64,000 nucleotides of DNA from assembly GCF_025399195.1 (NCBI RefSeq), contig NW_026252092.1, positions 62,001 through 126,000 on the forward strand, written 5' to 3'. Both the position numbers and the translations under genes were made by a program. The notes beneath the pieces were generated by a model that saw only the letters and a program-made list of their open reading frames with translations, had not been told where the DNA came from and ran no database searches. This stretch comes from Umbelopsis ramanniana AG (taxonomy: Eukaryota; Mucoromycota; Umbelopsidomycetes; Umbelopsidales; Umbelopsidaceae). Of this stretch, positions 44,822 to 57,230 are shown piece by piece; within the stretch, counting starts at the first letter, position 1, and each line of letters starts with the position of its first letter.

Positions 44822-46309
44822 ATGGGAATTCTAGAAAAGATCCAGGACATTGAAAATGAAATCAAACGTACACAAAAGAACAAGGGTAAGATCTCGAAAC
44901 TGTCAGCCATAGCTATGATTGCCTAGCTAACATGGTCTATTCTATGTTTACAGCCACCGAATACCATCTTGGTCTGCTCAAAGCTAAACTTGCGAAATAT
45001 CGTGTCCAGCTGCTAGAAGGATCCAAAACGAAATCAGAAAAGGTAATGGGCTCGAATTGGAACGAGATTGGCACGGTTGGGGGCAGATTGTACTGACACA
45101 ACTCGACTTGGTTAGGGTGAAGGCTTCGATGTGATGAAATCAGGCGATGCTCGTGTTGCGCTCATTGGTTTTCCTTCTGTTGGTAAATCAACACTTCTTT
45201 CCAAGCTCACCAAGACGGAGTCTATAGCTGCATCGTACGAATTCACAACCTTGACGTGCATCCCTGGTAAAATCGAATATAAGGGCGCTCAGATTCAACT
45301 GCTGGATTTACCTGGTATCATTGAGGGAGCGTCGCAAGGCAAAGGTCGAGGTAGACAAGTCATTGCAGTTGCACGGACGGCAGACATTGTCTTGATGATG
45401 CTTGATGCTACCAAGAGTGAGCAGCAAAAGTAAGCAGATCTAGGAGAGCTGTGAACGAGGTTACGTTTCTTCTTTGCTGATGTCAAATGTTTTTTTTTGC
45501 CTCTAGAGCACAGTTGGAGCGAGAATTGGAAACAGTTGGCATCCGACTCAATCAAGGCAGACCAAACGTTGCTTTCAAAGTCAAGACTGGAGGTGGCATT
45601 ACCATCAACGCAACAGTGAAATTGACAAAAATTAATGAAAAGATGGTGCAGCACATTCTCCACGATTATAGTAAGTATAGTTCAAAGGACTAATATAGCC
45701 AACCTGTTTCTTCAACAGTAACAAACTATTTCTTTTCATAGAAATATTTAATGCAGATGTGCTGATCCGCGAAGACATTACTGTCGATCAGTTTATTGAT
45801 GTTGTGCTTGGAAATAGAAAGTATCTAACATGCATATATGTAAGTGTCGATCCTTCTCCACAATGGCGGTCAAACATACGCCGAAAAGCGAGCTGGTAAG
45901 GCTCATTGTGATATTCTTTAACCAACTTTCCATCTATTTTCAGTGCTACAATAAGATTGATCAAATCACGATAGAAGAAGTCGATCGACTTGCAAGGCAA
46001 GATAATACGGTTGTGGTATCTTGCGAACAGGACCTCAATCTTGATTACCTTGTCGAACAAATATGGAAGCATCTGAACTTGCTGCGAGTATACACCAAGA
46101 AGAGAGGAGAGTTACCCGATTTTAGTGACGGATTGATCATTCGAAACGGAGCTACGGTTGAGCACTGCTGTCATGCAATCCATCGATCGCTCGCAGAAGA
46201 CTTCAAGTATGCCTTGGTGTGGGGAGCATCAGCGAAACATAATCCACAACGAGTCGGCTTACACCATATTGTGAATAATGAAGATGTTATACAAGTAGTT
46301 AAAAAATAG
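44822..46309 (+). CDS. RBG2: Developmentally regulated GTP-binding protein DRG2 (Rbg2)
   Basis: DRG2/Rbg2 is a ribosome-associated GTPase that works with a DFRP2/Gir2 partner. The exons are 44822..44885, 44954..45042, 45116..45429, 45507..45670, 45742..45839 and 45944..46309, 364 residues, the same as human DRG2. Motifs: N-terminal helix [33 protein letters not shown] (split by intron 1), G1 GFPSVGKS (69-76), G3 [18 protein letters not shown], and G4 NKID (246-249), where the intron falls just before YNKID. The C-terminal TGS domain ends [19 protein letters not shown] and [23 protein letters not shown] and [18 protein letters not shown] match DRG2 rather than DRG1. It is convergent with the seven-helix gene. 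Confidence 0.96.
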
Positions 46310-46606
46310 TGGGAGTTTTATTTTGCGATCTTTTTGTTTTTCTTTTGAAGAGGTCGTGGCAAATCACATCGCATGAAATAATAAAAATAGAAAAAAGGAA
46401 AAGAGTCGATGGATAAAAAGGAGGTGACTGAAAGGTGTAAATCAAAGAAGGTTATCACACAAAAAAAAATTATGTAAAGGAAGACTAATCACAAGAAGAA
46501 TGGGTGGAGGGGAACAAAATGGATAATGGATTAAAAAAAAGACTGATGATGGCAAAACAAAAGTATTATCTGAGATGGACCAGACCAAGTGACGTTGGGT
46601 TGGTAC

Positions 46607-47604
46607 TTATAGACGAGTGGCAATTTCGCGCATGATGATGACTTCTTGATGTTGCTTGATTTCGAGCTTGACTTTGCGGTCCAGCCTCTGTCTATTCAGA
46701 TGCTCGATTTCAGATTGATGGGAAGTAACCCAGAAGATGGCAGTCGCATTTATGGTGACGTCCAATGTGCACGAAGTTAAGCACACAAGACCACGCTCTA
46801 CACCATCCAAGGTAATTAGAATCACCACATTGGCGGAGGAGACAATCAAGGCGACAACAGCAGCAACAAGATTGCGTTTGGCAACATAACGAAGTGATGT
46901 CTGAGTACCTGGTGCGCCGGATGCACCTTCGGCAGGCCAAATCAACATTCTGCAGAACATGAGTGTGTAATACGTTGTGATAAAGAAATCATATGCCACC
47001 AAAGATAATGTGGCAGGCAAACCCAAACCGATGTGACAAAAGTAGGTGCCGTCGTCCATGATATAAGCAGTGCGGTACACGATCATCAGTATAAAGATAG
47101 CAATATACGGTAGCAACAATACTATATTGATACGATATAGCTTGCTTTCATATCTTGATTGTTCATTGGATACAACAACATAAATCTGTTGTTTAAAAGA
47201 AGATTTGTTAGTGACACATGTTGATGTTACAGCGCGAAATGGGAGCACAAAAAAAAAAGCACGAGCTGCATTTCAAAGAAAGAAAAATCGATATATCGAT
47301 AGAATAAACTTGCCTTTTCGATGAGAAACAGATATATTAGAATCTTACTCATGGCATAGAGTGTGATGCACATGAAGATGCTAAGACTACATGATAAGAT
47401 GTTGTTGTTGTTTGTGCTGACAAGAAGTGTTGAAATCAAATTGAATGCCCAGGATACCGAGAAAAGGGATAGCACAAGGATACGGGCATAATGCGCTGGA
47501 CCTTGTTGTGAAGAGAGTTTTCTTCCAAGGAAGAAACAGACGATTGTGATGCAGAGCACGCTGTTAATCTCAGAGAGAACCTCCCATTTGTCTGGAGAAA
47601 ACAT
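46607..47604 (-). CDS. Seven-helix membrane protein, GPCR-like orphan
   Basis: Two exons, 47604..47314 and 47185..46607, give 289 residues. The hydrophobic segments predict seven helices: about 12-29 (NSVLCITIVCFFLG), 42-62 (ILVLSLFSVSWAFNLISTLL), 72-95 (CSLSIFMCITLYAMSKILIYLF), 115-135 (IVLLLPYIAIFILMIVY), 147-172 (GLPATLSLVAYDFFITTYYTLMF), 201-220 (VAAVVALIVSSANVVILITL) and 225-245. The EKIYVV segment at the third intracellular loop position and the basic C-terminal tail resemble fungal GPCR-like orphans common in Mucoromycota; the ligand is unknown. The intron begins with GC (AAG/GCAAGT) and ends AACAG; other donors break the frame. Confidence 0.86.
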
Positions 47605-48112
47605 GGTCAAACAGCGTTCCCAATGTAGAGCGAGGCGAGGGAAGTGAAGGGAATAGTAAATGAAAAGATGATTAACAACAGAAAAAGAAGAGAGAGAAGA
47701 GGGGAAGGGGGTTTTTGAAGCAGATTAAAAAGTGAAAAAGAAATGGCTCGTTAGGAAAATAAGACCGCGAGCCCGTAACCACAACAGCTTCACCACCAGA
47801 ATTGCCGATCATGGTCGTATTTGTGCGCCAACCTGTTTAAGTTTGCTGTCTCCTTACGACCCGCTTTTTGCCTAACCAAGCGTTTGCCATTTTCTCCTCA
47901 TACCGTTTTTTACTCTTCCACGCCGTAGTGGCCAAATCTTTACAAACCACCTACTTTTTATTTATTATTGCCACATTACATCGACGACATATTTTCCATG
48001 TTGGCCTCACCATACGTAAAAATAAATAAACGCCATTGATTCCCATTTTCTTTTTGGTTACACGCCGATGCATCGACCCCTCTTGTATTTCTCCTTCTTG
48101 TCTAATTTGTCG
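47605..48112. other. Spacer, no gene
   Basis: This 508-bp spacer contains the promoter of the seven-helix gene, which is purine-rich on the plus strand (47640-47760, GAAGAGAGAGAAGAGGGGAAGG-like), and the 3' region of the first alcohol dehydrogenase. Confidence 0.5.
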
Positions 48113-49415
48113 TTACTCTGGAGCAATCAACACAGCTCTGTAACGTGTCTTGTTATCGCGAACTCTTTGTACCGCCTGTGCCGTACCTTCAGCAGTCTAT
48201 AACGAAAAAGGTGGTTAGAGACTGTGCTACAATGCCAATTATAGGTAGGCGATCGTCCATTGTCAGCTCCCTTCTGCACTTACCATAGGGTACTCCTCAA
48301 TTTGAGGTTCGATATTATGTCTTGCGGCGAACTTCAACATTAAGTTGCTGACGTTACGACTTGCTACAAGGGAACCTGCGAATTTCAATTGATATCCTAG
48401 GAAGATGCCAGCGTTGAAAGTCATTGGCTTTTCAGTCACGCCAACCAAGATAAAAGTGCCATTGGGCTTCAACAGAGAAAAGTACTGATCCCAAGCCAAA
48501 TCTCCGCTGACTGTGTTGAGAATGAAGTCAAGTTTGTCCAGTTTTTCAAGCTGCTCATCTGAGAATTCACTACTATTCCAAAATTCATGAGCTCCGAAAG
48601 ATCTTGCTTCTTCCTCTTTGTTCTGGGTTTATGGTTATGTTAGCACACATAGCTCACATTGCTTCATTCATTGCCACCCATCACTTACCGAGTTGGTCGA
48701 AATAGCCACTACATGACAGCCCCAGGCTCTTGCAAACTGGAGAGCCAAGTGCCCAAGACCACCAATTCCTACAACGCCAATACGATGGGTAGGTGAAACA
48801 TTGTAGTTGTAGAGAGCAGAGAAAACAGTAGCACCAGCACACATGAGAGGTCCAGCATGTTTTGCCTCAATGTTTTCGGGTATCTTGTAGCAGAATCGGG
48901 CGTCGAACACCGCTTGGTGGGCAAATCCTCCCAATCCTTCAGGAAAGCGAACACGCTCGGCACATAGAATTTCGTTTCCAGAAGAGCATTGCTCACAATC
49001 CAGACAAGACGATTTCAAGTAGCCAAAGCTGTAGCCATTACAAGTAAATAATGAGGATAAACATGAAGAAATTTGGGTTCATTAAATCATGTAAAGTCAT
49101 TCGAATTGCGCATGTAAGCTTTACCTACCCAACCATATCACCAACCTTCAGGTGTTTGACCAGGGATCCAGTTTCAATGACTTGACCAACTGTCTCATGG
49201 CCAGCTACGACATCAGTCTTACCAACCAATTTGTACAAATCAGTGTGGCATACCCCACAGGCCTTCACCTTGATGTACACCTCAAATGGATTAAGGTCTG
49301 GTACATTGAAAGATTGTTCCTTGAATTCAGTCTCGCTGACGTTGGAGATGGCCTGTACAGTCTTGCCCATGTTTGGAGGAGAGAAGTCTTGGAGGGGAGA
49401 TGTAGACTGAACCAT
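48113..49415 (-). CDS. Zinc-dependent alcohol dehydrogenase, copy 1
   Basis: This is a medium-chain dehydrogenase of the CAD/ADH1-like group that oxidises alcohols or reduces aldehydes with NAD(P). The exons are 49415..49129, 49028..48689, 48622..48284 and 48196..48113, 349 residues. It has the catalytic-zinc Cys and His (ACGVCHTDL, VAGHETVG), the structural-zinc cysteines (SSCLDCEQCSSGNEILC), the Rossmann motif GIGGLGHL and a second Asp/Thr after it (AISTNS). Residues 1-15 (MVQSTSPLQDFSPPN) precede an ATG at 49370 that aligns with the start of copy 2 (MGKTVQAISNV against MVKKLQTIATV), so translation may start there instead. Copy 2 is directly upstream on the same strand. Confidence 0.94.
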
Positions 49416-49982
49416 TTGTCATCCTTTCAACGAAATTTTTATATCTTCTTTTCCAATTGTGACGGGTGCGCTGTGAATGGTCAGGCAGTGTCCACCGGCG
49501 ATCGAATTTCAAAAAAAATTTTCCACGATGCAAGCAGACCACTGACTGTAGCACGAGGTAATAAATTTAAGAATGTCACTGAGAAAACATATCATTTTGA
49601 AGCGATGCACACCTTCTTGTATCGTTGCACAAGCTTCATTCTGTAGATGGCATGTCAACTGTGGCTCAACAGCTCAATGAGTCTGCTATGGTCTTTTTTT
49701 GACGTCGCATCTTCAGGAGGTGCCGCCACCCCAAACAATGATGGCCATAGAAATGTGGGCGACATGACACTGTCCTATCGCCCATAGTCTGGAAGTACCA
49801 CCTAATGCGGCAAAATGGCTTTTTCTACTTCTTTTTTATTATTATTCAATGTTCTGATATTAATTGTACATGTCACTAGTTCACTAGTCCAAATATCCCT
49901 ACTCGCTACCTTTTATGCAAGCACAACCCATGGAAAAGAATCCTCCAACAGCGAATATAAAAATGCCTGTTGCTGGTATCCT
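49416..49982. other. Spacer between dehydrogenase copies
   Basis: The spacer contains the copy 1 promoter and copy 2 3' region. A plus-strand ORF (49152-49646) that runs into copy 1 is an antisense shadow. Confidence 0.5.
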
Positions 49983-51221
49983 TTAATTTTGAGCGACTAG
50001 AACAGCTCGGTAACGAGCCTTGTTTTGAGCAACAACAGCAACAGCTTCTGTAGTGCCTTCAGCAGTCTATTGCGATTATAATGTAAGAAACATAGCCATC
50101 TGATTATCATTCAAAACCTTTCACTTTTCTTTCTTTTTCACTTACCAAGGGGTATTCTTCAATTTTGGGACGAATGTTATGTCTTGCAGCAAACTCGAGC
50201 ATTTTGGCGTTTTGATGACGACTGGCTACCAGTGAACCAACCACTCTCAACTGGTGAACAATCATAGGGCCGCCTTGGAAAGACAACGGCTTCTCTGGGA
50301 CTCCAACATTGATCAGAGTACCATTGGGCTTTAGCAGCGTAAGGTATTGGTCCCATGGTAAGTCGCCGCTTACAGTGTTTAGGATGAAATCTAGCTTATT
50401 GAGCGAGGCGGTCTTCTCTGGTGAAAATTCCTTGCTGTTCCAAAATTCATATGCCCCGAAAGATTTGGCCTCATCGGTCTTGGCCTAAGATAAAGAAACA
50501 CCTTTAGTTGGTATGCAGATCAATCCGACATTCTCAGTGCTTCAACAACTTACTGAGTTGGTAGAAATAGCCACAACATGGCATCCCCATGCACGAGCAA
50601 ATTGGAGACCCAAATGGCCTAAACCTCCGATACCAACGATACCGATACGATCGGTCGGCTTGACGTCGTAATTTGTTATCGCAGTGAAAACGGTTGCACC
50701 AGCGCACATTAGAGGGCCAGCATATTTTGGCTCTATTCCCTCCGGGATTTTGTAGCAGAATCTGGAATCGAACACGGTGTCGTGTGCAAATCCACCAAAG
50801 CCAGTCGGAAAGATAACTCGAGAAGGACACAGAATCTCGTTACCAGAGTTGCATTGTTCGCAATTAAAACATGCACCCTTGAGGTAGCCAAACCTGAAAA
50901 ACAAACAAAGCCAGTCAGCAAAGATATACAGCGCCATATCTACACGGCTGCTGCCCTCCGTTAAGAATAGAGTCCATCTTACCCGACGATGTCACCAGGC
51001 TTGAAGTTGACCACCATTGAACCTAACTCTACAATTTCACCAATAGTCTCGTGTCCAGCAACGACATCCTTGTTGCCCAGCGCATACAAATCAGTGTGAC
51101 AGACACCACAAGCACGGATTTTGACGTAAACTTCAAAAGGTTTAAGATCCGGGACCTCGAACGTCTTCTCGGTAAACGTCGAAGACGTTACAGTGGCAAT
51201 GGTTTGAAGCTTCTTGACCAT
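49983..51221 (-). CDS. Zinc-dependent alcohol dehydrogenase, copy 2
   Basis: This is a tandem paralogue of copy 1. The exons are 51221..50983, 50893..50554, 50484..50146 and 50066..49983, 333 residues. Exons 2, 3 and 4 have exactly the same lengths as in copy 1 (340, 339 and 84 nt). The zinc ligands (ACGVCHTDL, VAGHETIG, ACFNCEQCNSGNEILC), Rossmann GIGGLGHL and the family tail TAEGTTEAV...RYRAVLVAQN are intact. Differences are spread over the protein, including the coenzyme/substrate loop (SLNKLDFILNTVSGDLPWDQY against EKLDKLDFILNTVSGDLAWDQY), so both copies are probably functional. A TATA-like AATAAAAG lies near 51280. Confidence 0.95.
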
Positions 51222-51828
51222 ATCGGAAGTGGATAAAAGGAAAAGAGTACACGTTTTATCTCATAGGATAGGAAACGGGCTTTTATTAATGCAAAATTTT
51301 GTCGCCGATCCAGTTTAGTGGTGCTGACGGATTTTCATATTTCGCAGTATACCTTTTACGACAGTAGGCACTTTCCCGATACAATCAGCTATCCGCAATG
51401 GGATTTTCCATCATTATGTCATCCGAACGGCAACCTTTGCTGACTGAACAGCTTCAATAATCTTTCGCAATCATGGAGTGAAACCTAGCAAAGGATGTCG
51501 CTGAAACCAGAGACTCAACCCATCTTGTGCGGCGCAGGTGTTAACGGGAGTACCGTCAATATCCATCATTTGCATTATCAGCCATAAGATCTAAAAGCTT
51601 TCTATTCTTCACAGAGTAGACCAGAGTTATTACATGTTGAATGCGGTTTATTTATTTTTTAAATGAAAACATGTTGAGATGCTATATTACAATTGGATTT
51701 TGTTACTTCATTTTTTTTTTTGTGCAACTTCTTTTAAAGACGAGCTGACCACCCAATCTAGAGGTGATCAACAAACCAATAAAGAGATTCCAGGCATTCT
51801 TTTATAGGGATATGGTACAATCCACCGC
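51222..51828. other. Spacer, no gene
   Basis: This contains the promoter of dehydrogenase copy 2 and the 3' region of the adenosylhomocysteinase gene. There is a T-run at 51711-51720. Nothing else is recognised. Confidence 0.5.
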
Positions 51829-53276
<1,448 letters not shown>

Positions 53277-54775
53277 GATGTAGTTTTGGTTTGAGACAGG
53301 GAGTTGCTCAAATTTTTTTGTATTTACGTTTTTATAGCTTTAGCTATTAGTTCCTGTTGCTCTACGTTATGATTGGCCGATGCTGGATGGGGTATAGCTG
53401 GGCTCCAAAAAAATTTTCAAAAAAAAAAAAAAAAGTTTGGTGCGTGTCTTTTGAGGATGGCGGGCTAGCAAGTGAACCAGGACCCGGGATCTCAGGCGGG
53501 TCAAACTAGTGATACTGGCAGGCAAATGACGGTAAACATGTAGAAATGAAGGTAAGGTCTATCATAACAATTTAGTACACCATATTGTCCAAGTGGATAC
53601 GAAGGCTCATGTGCGCGGAGAGAAGGACAGCCATTGGAGCTGCTGGATCTTGATGCCTAAACAGGTGCACGTGTCAGTGTTACAGTCAAGATAACGCTCA
53701 CCCCAACTGCTTGGGAAATTTGAACTCAATATTTAGAGGGTAATAGCATAGCCCACCACAGAGCCTCCAACAGCTATAGCAGATGAATAGCGGTTTGTTC
53801 CATAGCTATAACGATCTGACCATCGATAAATTAACTGTCTAACTGAGAGACTGATGAATATCAATGGAGATGCAATCACTCTTTGACATAAACATTGGTA
53901 ACGATATCGCAGCCTTCATCTTTGATCCCGTTGTCAAAATCTTGTTGTACATATCATATGACTGTGAGACCATGCTGTGTTAAAATATAATGATGTAGCT
54001 CAAGCGTATAATTAATGAAACTCGAAGAGCAGCCAATATTCAACATTAGATCAACAACAATAGCGTACCCAACAGTTATAAGAGAATGACGCGAATGTAC
54101 AGCTATTCATTGTTGTCATAAGTGTGCAACAGAAGAGCATGCACATATTCATATATGCAATTGTATAGCCGGAACGTACACGGTACAACTCCATAATGCA
54201 GACGCTGAGAAAGGGCTAGGCATGTACAAGCTCGGGTGGTTGATGTCCGCTTAGTGCCGTATGCTGACCTGAAAATAAGTTACTATTGTGTTGGGATGGC
54301 ACAGTTGTACACGTGTGGAGAAAGTGCTGGTCCATAGAAATTGCGGTACCATAAATTCATTTTTACTAATATTGCCCAGAGAGACAGCGGAGACATCACT
54401 CGCAAGGCCATGAAAGAGCAGCCGATGTTAGTATTTTATATCAGTTCGTTTTCGGTTTATTACAATCAAGCAAGTGCAATTGCCCTGTAGCTTTGGTTGC
54501 TTCTGTACTGTTGTGTGAAATTAAATGTAGGCCTGACAGCGGAAGCCCGCATTACCCTGTGCTTTACGTCGCTAATCATTGTTCTTTGATCACGAACCAA
54601 CAGTATTAATCAAATCTTAAGCATAGCAATACAGGAAACATATATAGGTTACAGTCTTACTCAATCGAATAAATCTTGCTTCCAAAATGAACAATATTCT
54701 CTTTTTTTTATTTTTTTTTATTGATTAATTTCTTCATAGGGCAGTTCACTATGTCTTTAGCGAAAGAATAGACGT
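53277..54775. other. Largest gene-free stretch before the acyl-CoA dehydrogenase
   Basis: This 1.5-kb stretch has no ORF over 60 codons on either strand and no repeat. It holds the SAH1 promoter (53277 onwards; A-run at 53419-53434) and the 3' region of the dehydrogenase. A non-coding RNA cannot be excluded. Confidence 0.5.
53329..53336 (-). promoter_or_regulatory. TATA box of SAH1
   Basis: The minus strand reads TATAAAAA, in GCTATAAAAACG, 53-60 bp before the ATG. The short spacing fits a strongly expressed gene. Confidence 0.6.
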
Positions 54776-56687
54776 CTACAGCTTTGGTGCATTGAAGAAT
54801 TCATTTACTTTCTTAGATTGACGTACACCAAGATCTATCATGATCTCCTCACTACCTCCAGGAATAGCATAGGCACGGACCTCACGATACAGACGTTCAA
54901 TCTTTTCGCCTTGGCCACCGCGAGTGTATGCCAAACCACCGAAAATTTGAGCAGCTTCGCGAGCGCAATACTCAAAAGTTTGAGTGGACTGCGCTTTGAG
55001 GAGAGCAATGGGACCTCCCAATCGGATAGCTTGTTCCTCTTCAGGCATCTGTTGTGCTTGGAAAGCCATGGCTTCCATCCAAGCATGGGTTGCCTCGACT
55101 TGACGGATCATGTGACCCAACTTGTTACGAATGACGGGATGATCGATCAGTTTCTTTCCAAAGGTACGACGCTTGTCAGCATAGATCATGCATTCTTCAA
55201 TGCATACGCGCGCGAAACGGTTGGCTTGGATGACAATTCCCATTCGTTCATGGTTAAAGTTTTGCATAATGTACTTGAACCCACGGTTCTCTTTTCCAAT
55301 GAGATTTTCTTTGGGTACCTTGACGTCTTCGAAGGTGATATACGCTGTACCCGATGGCCATACACCAGAGCACTTCATCTGACGAGTGCTTACACCTGGC
55401 ATAGAGCGCTCAATAAGCAACAAGGAAATTCCGTTGAAACCTGGCTCACCAGTGCGAACAGCGACGGTGAAGAAATCTGCATAAACGCCATTTGTAATCC
55501 ATTTCTGTGTTGGAGATAGATAGGTGTCAAATTCGTGCTATAATTTTCAGACTAGATAAAAAATACATAAAAAGGTTTCAGTACCTTCTCACCATTGACA
55601 ATATAATGGTCACCTTCGTCGCGGGCTTCACACTTTAGACCAGCAACATCCGATCCAGCGGTGGGTTCAGTAATAGCCAAACAGATAACCTTGTCACCAC
55701 CGAGGCAAGCGGGAACAACCTTCTTCTTGAGATAGTCGCTACCGTGTTGAATCACTGGCGGCAATCCAATACCGAGGCCTTTTTTTTTTTTTCAATTGTG
55801 TCAGTCATGGTACACGGCATCGCAAAACGAATTTATGCAGATTAGATGTAAGACTTACCTCCACAAATAGACCAAACAACACCACCTGAGCCGCATCGAG
55901 AAAGCTCATCCATAGTAACAATACCATGGAAAGGGTCAAAGTCTTCAACCTTGACACCGCCGGGTAAGTCGTAAGGGCACAGGTCTTTAGGAATATTCTG
56001 GATCACAGCAGCAAGAATACCAGCTTCTGCAGCCTTCTTGAACATCGCTCTAGGCAATTGCTTAGCTTCATCCCACTCATGGCAGTAAGGAGTAAGCTCC
56101 TTGTCAACGAAGGAACGGACAGCATTTCGTAGGGCACGATGGGAATCGTTATAGTATGGGCTAGCGAGTGTGTGCCACATGGGGTCACCAAATGCGACAG
56201 GCGATACTGACCATTCCTCTCCATCTTGATCATTATCAGCATCAGCTGAACCAATGGTGCCGATTTGTAGACCAGGGCCATATTGATCAAGAACTCCTTT
56301 GTTGTGGAAGGCATCGAATTGCTTTGTGGCATCGGTACCAGAGGCTTTGAGCAGTACCTTCTTACCACCTATGGTAAAAGCGTAATTATTAAGTTGTTAT
56401 CTTCCTGAATTGGATGAACACAAAAATGCATCGTAAAAGAATAGTTTGACGAAAGAAAAGAATTAATGCCTACCTGGATGTTCTTTTAAAAATTTGGTTA
56501 CATCATATACTTTGTCATGAACGATAATCCAGCTAAAGTTGAGGTAAACCCATGAAATTTATGTTAACGGACATTGGCCATAGTAAATAACGCCGACTTG
56601 TACGATTTGACGCCATTCTTTAGCAACCTACCAATCGCTCTCGCTATTATGCTCAGCTACTTGCTCAACAGTGAACTTTTTGGACAT
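54776..56687 (-). CDS. Cytochrome b5-acyl-CoA dehydrogenase fusion
   Basis: Five exons, 56687..56632, 56532..56474, 56368..55859, 55778..55585 and 55537..54776, give 526 residues. Residues 1-78 are a cytochrome b5 haem domain: [36 protein letters not shown] with the haem-ligand His in HPGG (about 37-40) and the second His in FHNKG. Residues about 105-526 are an acyl-CoA dehydrogenase: [27 protein letters not shown]/substrate motif [30 protein letters not shown], the ACAD signature [39 protein letters not shown]. Fungal members of this type are common but their substrate is unsettled. No peroxisomal SKL-type or mitochondrial leader is seen. The acceptor of intron 4 follows a run of 12 A instead of pyrimidines. 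Confidence 0.94.
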
Positions 56688-57230
56688 TTGGAGTGGGGAT
56701 ATAGAAGAAGAGCAAGGGTAAAGAGGGATAAATTGAAATTTGCCGTAGTTTAATGCATACTTTGTGTGACGGCTTCTCCACACTTTGCACCACTGAAAAA
56801 ATCACCAGACTGACATGTGAAGACGTTGATATAGCGATATGCCAAATAATGAGTTGGAAAGATAACAAAATAGTGAACAAGTAAGTATATTATAATTGAT
56901 GCCTTATAGTCCATGGGGCTCTATCATTAATAATATATGGTCAAGTGGAATAGGATCATATTGTCGGTCTCGCACTTGTTGGCCGTGAGCATAGCGCCTG
57001 CTGTCATTCATTACACAAAGGTATCCATGTCATGTGAAGTTGGAGCAAATAGACCAAACCATACTATACATTCTAGCTAAGAAAAGGAGATGGCTCGCGG
57101 TAGGTATGATGCAGAGCACAAAGATAGGCGTAAGCTCATAGCAACAAGAAAAATATCTTAAAATACTATTGTACAGCAAGAGCGAGAAACTCCATGTCGG
57201 TTGAGACAGTAACGAGACTAAGAGAAAATC
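56688..57230. other. Spacer, no gene
   Basis: This lies between the acyl-CoA dehydrogenase promoter and the TBC gene 3' end. No ORF, repeat or RNA is recognised. Confidence 0.5.
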
